A stretch of DNA of 64,000 bases. It comes from Elgaria multicarinata webbii. Its lineage: Eukaryota > Chordata > Lepidosauria > Squamata > Anguidae. Position 1 is the first letter of the stretch; every line of letters starts with the position of its first letter. The stretch spans positions 31,229,501-31,293,500 of the forward strand of contig NC_086183.1 of the NCBI RefSeq assembly GCF_023053635.1, given 5' to 3'. Under the pieces are notes generated by a model. That model ran no database searches. It saw only the letters and a list, made by a program, of their open reading frames with translations, and was not told the DNA's origin. This document shows, one piece after another, positions 1-11,141 of the stretch. Both the position numbers and the translations under genes were made by a program.

Positions 1-735
1 AGGCAGCAATAAAGAATTTGCTGCCTTTAAATATCAAAGCTGGGTTGCAGTTAAACCTCAAAAAAACCCAAGATTATGGCAACCAGCTTGATTGATAACT
101 GGCAAATAGAGGGAGAAAACGTGGAGGCAGTGACAGACTTTGTATTTCTGAGCGCAAAGATTACTGCAGATGCTGACTGCAGCCAGGAAATCAGAAGACG
201 TTTACTTCGTGGGAGGAGAGCAATGACAAATCTCGATAAAATAGTTAAGAGCAGAGACACCACACTGACAACAAAGGTCCGCATAGTTAAAGCAATAGTA
301 TTCCCTGTAGTAACCTATGGCTGCGAGAGCTGGACCATAAGGAAGGCTGAGCGAAGGAAGATAGATGCTTTTGAACTGGGGTGTTGGAGGAAAATTCTGA
401 GAGTGCCTTGGACTGCAAGAAGATCCAACCAGTCCATACTCCAGGAAATCAAGCCAGACTGCTCACTTGAGGGAATGATACTAAAGGCAAAACGGAAGTA
501 CTTTGGCCACATAATGAGAAGACAGGATACCCTGGAGAAGAGGCTGATGCTAGGGAAAGTGGAAGGCAAAAGGAAGAGGGGCCGACCAAGGGCAAGATGG
601 AGGGATGATATTCTGGAGGTGACAGACTTGACCTTGGGGGAGCTAGGGGTGGCAACGGCCGACAGAAAGCTGTGGCGTGGGCTGGTCCATGAAGTCACGA
701 GGGGTCGGAGACGACTGAACGAATAAACAACAAAA
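1..735 (+). mobile_element. BovB (RTE-clade) LINE, 5'-truncated 3' part
   Basis: The translation from about 76 to 726 reads as the region after the reverse transcriptase core of BovB. Landmarks are YGCESWT, FELGCWRKILRVPWTARRSN and the basic stretch KRKRGRPRARW. Compared with the second copy at 53203-54022 there is an extra C near 69-70, so the reading frame just upstream (LQLNLKK) is shifted relative to the main ORF. The element ends near 735 in ACGAATAAACAACAAAAA, the family's usual short A-rich end. It is a dead fragment lying just past the 3' end of the galectin-like gene. Confidence 0.9.
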
Positions 736-787
736 AGCTATGCTTAGTCGGTAAAATATGCACACAGTCTGGCCTCTCAAAGACAAA

Positions 788-793
788 TTTATT
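788..793 (-). terminator. Candidate polyadenylation signal of the galectin-like gene
   Basis: On the minus strand this is AATAAA, about 365 bases after the stop codon at 1156. It sits just before the BovB fragment. It is the nearest clear hexamer downstream, but there is no direct evidence of use. Confidence 0.4.
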
Positions 794-947
794 ACGTGAG
801 TGCTGGATGGCTCTCAAGCTACCACCTCCAAGCTGCTGTTTCACCTCCCTTGTCACAGGGACAACCCAGAGCCTTCACAAAACTTCCACATCATGGCAGA
901 AGGCTTTCTTGAGTGCCCCATTTCCTTGGCTTTGTAGTCCTTGCAGT

Positions 948-975
948 TAGACACACACACACACACACACACACC
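948..975 (+). repeat. (CA)n microsatellite
   Basis: Uninterrupted CA dinucleotides, followed by ACACCCC. Confidence 0.95.
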
Positions 976-1155
976 CCGCTTCCCTTCTCTATATTTTTCC
1001 ATTTCATATTTTGGGGATCCGGTAGGGGAGAATAAATTATCTGTAGCAGAAAGGAAGCATTGCTCGTTTTGCGTCGTCCTCAACACGACGTTTCTCTTTC
1101 CTCTTGCGCTGAGCGTTAGGTGCCTTGTTCCCAAGGAGCCCTCTGTGCCCCGAAT

Positions 1156-1344
1156 TCACGCTTGCTCACACCCTCGCCAGCCTTCGCCAAATGTCGGGCA
1201 GCGGTTCCTATTTTCGCTGATGCGGAACTCCCAGCTAAGGATCACTTTCTCGAGTTTGATGTCCCCGTCCATCTCCAGGAAGCGGATCCTCTTTGGCGAG
1301 AGGCGGTGGCTGAACTCGCAAAGAAACGTATCGTTCTCCAGTAC
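1156..1344 (-). CDS. Galectin-like gene, last exon with C-terminal tail
   Basis: The acceptor is TTTTTCTTTGCCAG. The exon encodes VLENDTFLCEFSHRLSPKR, then the last CRD strands (DGDIKLEKVIL), then about 26 unusual residues ending CEQA before TGA. Confidence 0.75.
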   Translation of the reverse strand, partial: VLENDTFLCEFSHRLSPKRIRFLEMDGDIKLEKVILSWEFRISENRNRCPTFGEGWRGCEQA

Positions 1345-4300
1345 CTGGCAAAGAAAAAGGCTGCGTGATAAATGATGAGTCTTCGACGCAGTCAGGCTCA
1401 AGAATGCCACATATTTTGGGCAGGTGGCTCTCATCAGGGCCGGTGCCAGACTATTTTGCGCCCTAGGCAAGGTGAGCTACTTTCGCACACACACCCCAAA
1501 AATGGCAACTTTGATTTTTAAGAACATGTTTCCTGGAAAAAATAAGCACAAAACTTGAAACTGCTACATTTATTTTAAAGTGCAAAAAATACGTCATGCC
1601 AATTATAGCAAACAAATTGGAAAGGAACGTCTATGGGTCTAAAATGCATTATTTAATAGGAATATCACCTCCAAATCATCCCCCACAACTTACACACACA
1701 CACACACGCACACACACACTCAGCATCACTCACTCCAAACAAACAAACGCACTCACTCAAAGACTCCATGCACCCCATTCACCCACACATTCTCTCTCTC
1801 TCTTCCGGATGCGTTCCGGAAGTCCGAACATGGAGCCGCCCCACTCCCACCCCAGTGTCCCTGGCTTCACTTCGTCTGGGCGGGCGTGGGGTGCCATCTC
1901 ACCTGCTTAGGTCCAGCTGAATCCTCGGCCCGGCCCAGCTCACAGCCAACACGCGCGAGTTCTGCGCTGTGCCCGGCGCCCCTTAGCTTGGTGCTCTAGG
2001 TGGCCGCCTGAGTGGCCTCTATGGTAGCACTGGCCCTGGCTCTCATATATCTTCTAAAGACCCCTGAAATCTGTGACTCAGGCAGGCTCTTGTTAAAGGA
2101 ACAGGAGTGACCTTGAAGGACCTTGATCTAGGATTCACCTAGTTTATCTCTATGCTTCCAACTAGTCCTTCCAAACAAGCCAAGTGCCTTTGCCTCCAGC
2201 ACCCGGTCATTAAAGCTAGATGGCCTCCAGCCAAGGGAGGCTCCATTTAGCAGAACATGGCTCACATCCATTGATGGACCTCTCCATAAACATGTCGGTC
2301 AAAGTCATTAAAGGCAGAAGCCGTGAGTTCTGCAGGTTATTCACACCTTGTGCAAATACATAAGTTTAGCTAGTCAGGGTGACCTTGGGAACGTACGTTC
2401 CACAATTGTGGAGGTGGGAGAACACCGTTTTCTCCACGTTCGCAATTTGATGAAATTGTATTGCAGTTGTGTTGAACCTCTGGCCCTCCTGGGCTCCCTA
2501 GACGGTCGAAGTCCCCTTCCCTGGCCTCCCTCGCTTTCCCCTGGCTGCCAGTCACCGGGTGTTTTCCTGGCTTTTGCACAGTTCCCACCCCACCACCCGC
2601 CATTGTACAAGGTTGAAATGCCACTTCTACGGCTTAGTTACTGGCACTAAGAGCTTTAAGTAATATTTTAGCCCCGCCCCTTACCTTCAGCCCCACCCAC
2701 TCCTGGCCTGCAGCCCCCGAGACCTCCTAGATGGAATTCAGCCCTCCGACTGCAACAGGTTCAGCACCTCTGTTCTATTATGTCCAAACTTCATTACCTT
2801 CCCCCTACCCCCAGCTCTGCTAAAAGCCCTGAGTGCTTTAACTTCCCCTGCCCATAAGTGGACCTTTGCGCGATACCCAAAGAGACTTCTCCTCTCCCTC
2901 ACCACACCCCGATGCTTGGTATGGGGGGGAGGGCTTCTTGACCCCCTTCCCTGACCACAACAACCAATTGCTATACAACCTTGTAGCCTTTACTGGTGAC
3001 GACGAATTGGATCTTGAACCTCTGGCCTTGCCGGAAGTGGGTGGCCACCTTGTTCGCTTCCCCCCACTGTCTGTCTGTGAAACTGTTGAGGATCGCCACG
3101 GCGGAGTGAAATGGGGGTCCCTCAAAGCTGAGTTTGAACCGCAGGGGGATGCTAGTTCCGAGGAACTGGCCGTACGTGAAGTCCACTTGGAACCTGAAGG
3201 AGGAGATGAGAGATCCCAATTGCCGGGTTGCTTTTTCACAGCCTTTCCTCCCATTTCTTCACCTATGGGGATTGGTTTGCTTACCCGGCCTTTCTTGCTA
3301 ACTTACTAGGTGCAATCCTCAGAATTAAAAAAGTCCTACAACTCCCAGCATTCCCCAGCCAGCATTGCACTCTTATTTATTACTACACTTATATCCCACC
3401 CTTTTTCCTCCTGCAAGGAACCCAAGGTGGCTTACATAGACCTCTCCCTTTTAATTTTCATGACAACCCCGTGAGGTAGATTAGGCCGAAAGTCAGTGAC
3501 TGGCTCAACGTTACCCAGTGACCATCATGGCTGAGTGGGGACTAGAACCCAAGTCTCCTCAGTCCCAATCCAACACTCTAACCACTACACCACATTGGCT
3601 CTTTTCTTCTAGGGAGGGGGAAGCATCATTTGCTAAATTTGGTGGGTCAGGTTGGCTTGTGTTAAAGGCCTAGGAGCCAGGCTAGCCAAAACAAAATGTG
3701 GTGGTGATTATGGTAATGCTTGTTCAAGTTTCAACTTTATGCACCTTGGCCTGGTCCAGGGATGTTTTGGCCTACAACTCCCATCACCCACCACCGTAGC
3801 CAATGGTTAGAGATGATAGAGTTGTAGACCAAAATACCTGGAGGGTTCAATTTGCCAAGACCTGGTGGCCTAGTCCCACCTCTTGGCCTAATTTACCTCA
3901 TGCTACTTGATCACTAGAAAGAAAGGTGGGATTGGGGCCACCTTGAAGCCTACTCTCCTGCCAGTTATGTGAAGGTTGGCTGTAATTCCTCAACGAGGAG
4001 GGAAAGGCTCTCTGTGCATGCCCAGAACTATCTCTTTCTATGGTATTCCACAAGTCCCAGTACTGAGTGCTGGCATGAGGTGGGACAGGGCTGCAGGGTT
4101 GAGACTTGCCTTAAATTAAGCCCTGCGAAATAATAATAATTCCCTCCACTTGCATAACCAGCACTGCCCGTTGAATTGGTTCCCATGCAGATAGGACTGG
4201 TGTTGAGTTACCCTTTGCTTTGCTGTGGAATGACACCTTCCAGTGTCACCCATGACTCCGGTTCAAGGCCCAGTGGGATAGCCCGGTTGTACGGCATCTT
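1156..4300 (-). CDS. Divergent galectin-like gene (LGALS7 position), 5' coding exon not identified
   Basis: Three minus-strand exons (4300-4212, 3193-2980, 1344-1156) join in phase to encode one galectin carbohydrate-recognition domain of about 163 residues plus stop. The exon pattern of 89 nt, then about 200 nt, then the last exon is that of both LGALS4 CRDs. CRD landmarks are MPYNRAIPLGLEPESWVTL, then FQVDFTYG, QWGEANK, and FSHRLSPKRIRFLEMDGDIK. The usual H-N-R triad of LHFNPR is replaced by LRFKLS (R, K, S), while the later Asn and Trp remain, so classical beta-galactoside binding is probably lost or changed. The domain would normally stop near EKVIL, but the frame runs about 26 residues further. 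The gene follows LGALS4 in the same orientation, where LGALS7 lies in mammals, but identity to LGALS7 is not established. The first coding exon was not found; translation could also start at the Met in KMPYN. Confidence 0.75.
1435..2038. mobile_element. Non-autonomous hAT element with intact target-site duplication
   Basis: The ends are inverted: CAGGGCCGGTGC on the left, and CAGGGCCAGTGC when the right end is reverse-complemented. An identical 8-bp duplication GCTCTCAT flanks it at 1427-1434 and 2039-2046, the hAT hallmark. Its internal sequence recurs at 7070-7605. It lies in the intron before the last exon of the galectin-like gene. Confidence 0.9.
2980..3193 (-). CDS. Galectin-like gene, central CRD exon
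   Basis: The acceptor is TCTCCTCCTTCAG and the donor is AAG|GTTGTA, which is weak. The 214-nt exon encodes FQVDFTYGQF through FKIQFVVTSKGYK. It carries the altered ligand site LRFKLSF in place of LHFNPRF. Confidence 0.8.
3356..3603 (-). mobile_element. tRNA-derived SINE with LINE-like tail
   Basis: On the minus strand it starts with an A-box-like TGGTGTAGTGG and a B-box-like GGTTCTAGTCC. The tail resembles an L2-type LINE end (CCTTGGGTTCC, then TGGGATATAA). A related copy lies at 30505-30750. Confidence 0.7.
4212..4300 (-). CDS. Galectin-like gene, CRD first exon
   Basis: The acceptor is CTCCCTTGCAG and the donor is GG|GTAACT. The 89-nt exon encodes KMPYNRAIPLGLEPESWVTL and then EGVIPQQSK. 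Its length and phase match the equivalent LGALS4 exons at 22681-22769 and 14491-14579. Confidence 0.8.
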
Positions 4301-5275
4301 CTGCAAGGGAGAAAAATGAGGGAGCGGGTATCAGTTCTGGCTGCATAGGTGTCTAGTCCTCTTGAGGATAGGAAAGAACTTCGCTCCTCACACCCCACAG
4401 CTCAAAAGTTCTTATAAATTGAGCTGGAATTTTAGAGCACCCTTTCCCAAAAAGAACCCACCAGATTTGTTGGGCTACAACCAGATAATCCCCCAGCCAG
4501 CATCGGCAACTCATCTGGAGGGCATTCACCTAAAGAAGGCCGCTTTAGAGAAGAGATTGAAACTGCTGCTCATCTTATAACGTTAGCCACAGTGACCTGG
4601 TGAGGTAAGAGCAGCCAAGAGATTGTGTACGGCCCAAGATGGTCCCACTGAGTTTCCTGACAGAATAGGAATCTAATGCTATTGTATCCACAGCACCGCT
4701 TTGAAAATTCCCACTTTGTGACCTCTTAAGTCAACTTGTTCCTTGATACATGGATGTCAAGGAACACTCCAGCACATCTGGAGGCAGTTGGGGTTATTAT
4801 AAGGTTGGTGTTGGGAGTGCAATATATAATTAAAATGCAGAGTGGTGTTTATATACAATATGTGCAGCAGCAATGCGATGTTACTGTTCATTGCATTGGA
4901 TTTACACTAAACACCACTTGGCCTGGTACCTAAGGGATCTTGGGAAGTGTCATTCAAGAAGGCAGCCGGAGATGGCCTTCATGCGCTCGCTGAAAATACC
5001 AGTCCTGAGATTCACTGCAGGGAGCAGCAACAGACCGGTTTCAGAACTGGTTTCTTGTTGTACCACAGGCGATCTGTTTGTAAAAGAAGTGCTGAGAAAG
5101 AGAGCACAGGGAGGGGATTCCCAAATTGTGGCAGGTCGGCTTGATATTGGAAGGGAAACCCCACATTGACTCGGGCCGTTTACACACAGAGGCAAGTGGG
5201 TGGTTAATCTAATACTTCCGTCTCCAAATTTTCTATGTGGCAAGGGATGTGCAAGTCAGGTGTGCCAAATTTCCC

Positions 5276-5590
5276 ATCTTCAAATACTTGAAAAGTTGTC
5301 ACACAGAGAGGGCCAGGATCTTTTCTCGGTCCTCCCAGAGTGCAGGACACTAAGGGCTCAAGTTACAGGAAGACAGATTCTGGCTGGACATCAGGAAAAA
5401 CGTCCTGACTATTAGAGCAGTACAACAATGGAACCAGTGACCTAGGGAGGTTGTGGGCACTCCCACACTAGAGGCCTTCAAGAGACAGCTGGATGGACAT
5501 CTGTCAGGGATGCTTTAGGGTGGATTCCTGCACTGAGCAGGGGGTTGGACTCGATGTCCTTATAGGACCCTTCCAACACTACTATGATTC
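5276..5590 (+). mobile_element. CR1 LINE 3' end
   Basis: This follows the CR1 pattern from AAATACTTGAAAAG through CACACAGAG and CAGGAAAAACGTCCTGAC to the terminal GGGTTGGACTCGATG and CTATGATTC. Confidence 0.9.
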
Positions 5591-6159
5591 CATCTCCAGG
5601 TTCGTTCCAACTCTTTTCACATGAAAGTCTGCGAATTTCTGTGCATGGTTCCCCCCCTCCAAAATGTACACATCCATCATGTGCATTTTTGAAATGTACT
5701 AAATTTAAAATGTACACATGCTGTCTAATGGGGGGGGGGGGGTTCTGCAAAGCTCATTGCAAGCTCAAAAGTGTATAGACTGCGACCATAGGTTGCATCC
5801 AAGTCCAGGCTTGTTCCAAAGGGTGTGAACAGGGTAAACTCCTGATTAAAAATGAACCAAAATCAATTTCTCAAACATGCCTGCTTGTGGGTCACTTCTG
5901 CATATGAAGCCGCCTTGTAGCAAATTGGACTGTGGGTCCATCTTAGCCAATACTGACTGGTGGCGGCAGCTGCTCACCTGGGGTTTTTTACCAGTCTTGT
6001 TACCTCAAATTTAGAGATGTCAGCTTCAGGATTGAACCTGGGGCCTTCTGCATGCAAAGCCAGTGCCTTGCCCCTGAGCTATACTTTACCACTAACCTTC
6101 CACCAGGAAACTGAACCTGGGACCTCCCGCATGACAGGTGGGGATACCAGCTGCCTGTA

Positions 6160-6398
6160 TACCACTTACAGGAAGCCAGATTCCGGCTGGACATCAGGAA
6201 AAACGTCCTGACTGTTAGAGCAGTACGACAATGGAACCAGTTACCTAGGGAGGTGGTGGGCTCTCCCACACTAGAGGCCTTCAAGAGGCAGCTGGACAAC
6301 CCATCTGTCAGGGATGCCTTAAGGTGGATTCCTGCATTGAGCAGGGGTTGGACTCGATGGTCTTATAGGTCCCTTCCAACTCTGCTATTCTATGATAT
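6160..6398 (+). mobile_element. CR1 LINE 3' end
   Basis: It runs from TTACAGGAAGCCAGATTCC to CTGCTATTCTATGAT. The ORF2 C-terminus ([20 protein letters not shown] type) is readable. Confidence 0.9.
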
Positions 6399-6814
6399 TT
6401 TTACTTCAATGAATGAATGAAATATTAAAAGAGGGAAGGAGAAAAGCGCACGCGTGTTTTCAAACAATGACTGGGATCAGCCTTGGTGTAGACGGGTTAT
6501 AAGGATTGCTCCCAGGCCAGGAAAAGTTGACGGCAAGAACTGTTGGCTGGAGCTGGCTCCAGGGGTGGATCTACACAGCGTCATGAAGGCGCTTGCGTGC
6601 GCCTCCAGTGCGCCCCAAAACTCACTGTGTAGATCCTGGCCAGAAGAGGCGGCCCCGCATTGCCCCTCGCAGGGACAGGGCGAAAAGTTCCCAGGGCTCC
6701 TGTCAGATGTGAGGAGGAACGGCTCCGAGTGAGTGACACCGTTGGTGCCTAGAGCGTCCTTGCCGCCGCTGCTGCCCACCTCCCCGCCGGTCTCCTGCTG
6801 CCGGCGAAAGAGCC

Positions 6815-7069
6815 ACCCGGCTTTTAGACGCCAGGTGAAGACCTTTTTATTCTCCCAGCATTTTAACAGTCTATAAATAAATTTTAACTTGGTGTTTTAA
6901 ATGTGTAATTATGCATTGCTGGTGTTTTTATCTGGCTGAGCTTTTACATTGTATTTTATAGTATGGTTTTATACTGTTGTTTTATACTTTGAATGTTTTT
7001 AATTTTTGTGAACCGCCCAGAGAGCTCCAGCTATTGGGCGGTATAGAAATGTAATAAATAAATAAATAA
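6815..7069 (+). mobile_element. L2-like LINE 3' end
   Basis: It reads TTTTAGACGCCAGGTGAAG through GGGCGGTATAGAAATGTAAT and ends in (AATA)n. A close copy lies at 33462-33712. It directly abuts the truncated hAT element that follows. Confidence 0.8.
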
Positions 7070-7605
7070 ATGTTTCCTGAAAAAAAATAAGAAGCACACA
7101 ACTTGAAACTGCTAAATTTATTCTAAAGTGCAAGAAATACGTCATGCCAATTATAGCAAACAAATTGGAAAGGAACGTCTATGGGTCTAAAATGCATTAT
7201 TTAATAGGAATATCACCTCCAAATCGTCCCCCCCAACTCACATGCACGCGCGCACACACACACTCAGCACCACTCACTCCAAACAAACACACGCATGAAC
7301 ACATCCATTCACTCAAAGACCCCCTGCACCCCATTCACCCATACATTCTCTCTCTCTCTCTCTCTTCCAGGTGCGTTCCAGAAGTCCAAACGTGGAGCTG
7401 CCCCACCCCCACCCCAGCGTCCCTGGCTTCGCTTTGGCTGGGCGGGCGCGGGGTGCCATCTCGCCCGCCCAGGCCCAGCTGAATCCTCGGGCCGGGCCGG
7501 CTCACAGCCAACACACATGAGTGCTGTGCTGTGCCCGGCACCCCTCTTAGCTTGGCACTCTAGGCGCCCGCCTGAGTAACTCTATGGTAGCACCGCCCCT
7601 GCCTG
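7070..7605. mobile_element. Second copy of the CAGGGCC hAT element, left part missing
   Basis: It matches 1528-2034 (for example AATACGTCATGCC and GTGCTGTGCTGTGCCCGGC). The left end is replaced by the L2-like tail, so the LINE insertion or a deletion removed it. Confidence 0.8.
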
Positions 7606-8763
7606 CCAGTCCTGCTGATGTAGCCAAGGCTGAGCAAAAGGGAGCGATATTCAGCTTCTTCTCTTCCTCCCTGCACCCCCCCCTCGACCCAAGAAGGCCC
7701 AATGAAAATGTAAATGATTATTTCCGTACTCACAAACGTCTCAAATTCTATCGCCATCTCTGTTGCACCTTTGCTGGTGGAGACACGCAAAAAGGGAGCC
7801 TCTCCAATCGTCAGGCACGTCTTTTTATAGATGCCGTGTGCCAAGAAATGTTTGTGCTCCTATCCCCTTCGGCCCATCTTTGAGAGTGGCAGATTCAGCC
7901 ACACCCAATGAGTCCAGGCTTAGTCAAGTTTACCCATCAAGTGAATTTCTCGGCTCCATCTCTGAGAGGCTGCCGGTGCTGCTGGGGCCTTCTTCCTCTT
8001 GACGCTCCACAGCTCATAGGTCCTCGTGAGCCAATATGGAGAGTAACAAATTCCCCCGAAATCTTAGGCAACAGAGAACTTCCTATACCTAGAGGTTTGG
8101 GAAGACGGGGCGGCGGTGGAGCTCTTACTCAAAGAAATAATTAGTTTCTTGCCAAATAGAGGGAAGTTTACTTCTGAGGAGTAGTTGCATGTACGGAACA
8201 ACCAGTTCAAGTCCAGGTATTGTATCACAAGACTGAAGATAATGGGTGACTTCTTGTTTATGAATGCTTTGACAGCAGGTGTATCGGAACGGCTCAACAC
8301 GTGAGCTGTGAAGTCACCAGTTCAAATCTCCGCCACCGCATTCTCGGCGCATTTAATTTCTGTACCATCCGATAGCCAAAGCGCTCTGGGGGGGGGATCT
8401 ACACTACTGCTTTAAAGCGCTTTATAACAGTTTTGACAACTGTTGGGGCCCAGGACACACTGCATTTACAGGTTTCAAAACGTTTTCAAAGTGGAGGGAA
8501 ACCCCTAACCGATTGCAGTTAGATCCCGGATAAAGCAACTGCCGTAAATGACTCATCATGTGTCCAAATGCCTGGGAGTAGGTGACACATCATCTCGCTG
8601 TGATGTGGGGTCAGCAGCAGCAGCACCAGCCTGCCTTACAGACTTGTGGTAAAGAGCACTTCTTCTTTTTTTAAAGGGGAGCAAAAAGCTCGCTCTGTAC
8701 CCAAAGTGATTTGATTGATTGCTACTGTACGGTAGCGAGAAGAGGTTCCCCGTGAACGCAGGG

Positions 8764-9122
8764 TTTATTTATTTTATTATTTATTTATTTAGAATATTTA
8801 TATACCGCTCCCCATTGAAAAATTTCGGAGTGGTGTACAAGGTAAAATGAAAATAAAAACAGAATAAAACAGTTAAAACAAAATTGAAAAAGAAGCAAAA
8901 ATCAGAAATCCAAGGCTGCATGTTAGAGAAAGGCTTCTTGGAATAAAGATGTTTTCAGGAGGCGCTGAAAGGAGTTTAAGGTCGGAGCCTGCCTGACCTC
9001 CAGAGGCAGGGAGTTCCACAGGAGGGGGGCCACCACGCTGAAGGCTCTTCCCCTGGTGGATTCCAATCGGAGGATGGATCTAGGTGGAACCACCAGGAGC
9101 AGGCCCTCGGATGACCTCAGGG
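8764..9122 (-). mobile_element. L2-like LINE 3' end
   Basis: It shares an almost identical sequence with 29162-29545, including AATTTCGGAG, GGCTTCTTGGAATAAAG and GGAACCACCAGGAGCAGG. On the minus strand this is the ORF2 C-terminus followed by the 3' tail. Confidence 0.8.
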
Positions 9123-9419
9123 TTCAGTTTAGCATATGGATTTTTAAGGCGTAGCTTTCCCCTGTCGATTCTGCATCAGCCACTTCAGGCAATACACGAA
9201 TGCTCTCAAGCGCTGGTGCAATAGGGGGTCAAAAAGCATGAGCTGGCGTGCCAGGAGGTCAGGTTTCATCTCTGCTTTGAACTCAGTGGCTGTTATTTGC
9301 CAACCTCAATGGCTCATATCTGCCCAGCTCTTCCTCATCTTTTGAGAAACAAATACCTTCCCAAGTTTGATTTCCTGACAAGATGAAGGGAAAGCGCTTA
9401 GGGGGCAGCCGCGATCCAA

Positions 9420-9525
9420 CTTGCGCCCTCCAGGTGTGTTGGACTACCACTCCCATCATCCTCAGCCAGCATGATAGGAGTTGTAGTCCAACACAACTGG
9501 AGGGCATCAGGTTGGGGAAGGCTCA
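9420..9525. mobile_element. Fold-back MITE, CAGCCTTCC family, degraded
   Basis: The inverted halves are GCCCTCCAGGTGTGTTGG and its complement-like CCAACACAACTGGAGGGC. Confidence 0.7.
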
Positions 9526-9619
9526 CCTAAGGAACGGTACTATTTACTATGATGCAGTTATCTGGACTTCCCTGTCCACTGTAGAAAATGGGCTTTATTT
9601 TAAGGTAGATAGAGGAATA

Positions 9620-9866
9620 ACGGCTCAAGTGACAGGAAGCCAGATTCCAGCTGGACATCAGGAAAAACTTCCTGACTGTTAGAGCAGTACAGCAATGGAA
9701 TCAGTTACGTAGGGAAGTGGTGGGCTCTCCCACACTAGAGGCCTTCAAGAGGCAGCTGGGCAACCCTCTGTTAGGGATGCTTTAGGGTGGATTCCTGCAT
9801 TGAGCAGGGGGTTGGACTCAATGGCCTTGTAGGCCCCTTCCAACTCTGCTATTCTATGATTCTATG
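9620..9866 (+). mobile_element. CR1 LINE 3' end
   Basis: The sequence GGCTCAAGTGACAGGAAGCC to CTATTCTATGATTCTATG is the usual CR1 terminal region. Confidence 0.9.
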
Positions 9867-10040
9867 TCAGTGGGGCAGTGAATCCGCCCTGGGTTTCAGT
9901 CAAAACCAGTCAGAACTCTAAAGGAACTATCCAGGGTCCTCTGCACCTTGGATAGCTCCTTTAGAGTTCTCTGATTCAGAATGAAACCCAGAGCGGATTC
10001 ATAGCCTCACTGACATTGGAGCCACCAGCCACCACTGCCC
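9866..10040. mobile_element. Palindromic MITE, CAGTGGAGGC family, partial
   Basis: GTCAGTGGGGCAGTGAATCC and its inverted counterpart flank AGAACTCTAAAGGA and its inverse. Better-preserved copies are at 16988-17191 and 27774-27945. Confidence 0.7.
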
Positions 10041-10871
10041 CAGAGCCTGATGAGCGTCAATGGTGTGTGTGTGTGGGGGGGGGGGGGGCAGTGTGAATAG
10101 CAAAACCTCACAAACCAAGCAGAGGGCAGCCAACCCCTGAATTTAGGACCCCCACCTTGAAATTGTACTCTTTGTTTTGGGAAACCTATCAAGACAGGTT
10201 GTGTTTGTGGAGATCCAGTTCTAGAAGGGACATTATGGTATATTATGTATATGGATGTGATGGTCCACTATATAGACACCTAAGAAAAGGTTTTTTAGAG
10301 CCTCTTTTAAAGAAAGTGAAATATAGGGGTTTTAAGGGGAAATGAAGGTATTTATTACATTCAACCAACCCATACGTGGTAGAGAAAGTTGTGCTCTTTG
10401 CGGTGAAGGCTCCTAGAGGTAGAACAAAGTTTTTGGATACTATCGCTGTGAAGTGTTATAAAGATTCAGAGATATGAACGCAGTGTGATTGACAGGACAT
10501 TAAAGGTTTCTGTTTGTTTGTCGTTCATCCACCTTACCATAACTTCAGTTGAGGATTGCTATGTATTTCACAGTTGTCTTGTTTTGTGTAACTTTTATGT
10601 GTAACTTTTGGGGTTGTATAATAGTGTTGTAAAATGTTAAGTTTGTAAGTGTTGCAATGTCCCGTGGATTGAGCAGTAAACATTTGGTTTGGGAAAACCG
10701 GCTCAGCTTTGCCTAACCAGATGCCCTCCAAATATTTCAGACTACATCTCCGCTCCACCCTGGCCAAAAGTCAGGGATGATGGGATTTGGAGTCCAAAGC
10801 ACCCAAGAAACCGAGATCTCTTCTTAGTTGTACAGAGAAGCAAGCCTGCAGCATTCTTTGAAAGGAAATGC

Positions 10872-10877
10872 TTTATT
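10872..10877 (-). terminator. LGALS4: Polyadenylation signal of LGALS4
   Basis: This is AATAAA on the minus strand, 118 bases after the LGALS4 stop codon. Confidence 0.7.
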
Positions 10878-10994
10878 CAAGCTGTCATTTAGAATTTCAT
10901 TTCATTCTCAAGTCAAGGCCAGGTCCCAAAGCCAGGAGAGAGAGAGGGGTGTGTGTGTGTGTGTGAGAGAGAGCGCCTCCCACTCCCCACCAGC

Positions 10995-11141
10995 TCAGTA
11001 CTGGATGTATGAGAGAACCACGTCCCCAGCAATCTCAAGCATGTTGATTTGCTGGAAGTTCTGGAAACGATGATTGAAATCGAAGAGATGTTGGTCGTTG
11101 GCAAAAACCTTGAAGCGCTGGTTGCCACAGCGGATAGAAAG
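10995..11141 (-). CDS. LGALS4: LGALS4 last exon (CRD2 end)
   Basis: The acceptor is CCCTCTAAACAG. The 147-nt exon encodes [20 protein letters not shown] through DVVLSYIQY and stop, closely matching human galectin-4. Confidence 0.96.
   Translation of the reverse strand, partial: LSIRCGNQRFKVFANDQHLFDFNHRFQNFQQINMLEIAGDVVLSYIQY

Larger units (their letters stand above)
4301..10870. other. Repeat-filled spacer between the galectin-like gene and LGALS4
   Basis: I see no convincing host exon here, although the missing first exon of the galectin-like gene should lie in it. It holds CR1 3' ends, an L2 tail, a second copy of the CAGGGCC hAT element, an L2-like fragment, palindromic MITE pieces and simple repeats. 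The rest (about 4301-5270, 7606-8760 and 10040-10870) shows nothing I recognise. Confidence 0.6.

Noticed and set aside
2370-2624. Minus-strand frames of 78-84 codons in the galectin-like intron
   Set aside because: The sequence has no galectin motifs, and the flanking splice sites do not give a phase that joins exons 2980 and 1344.
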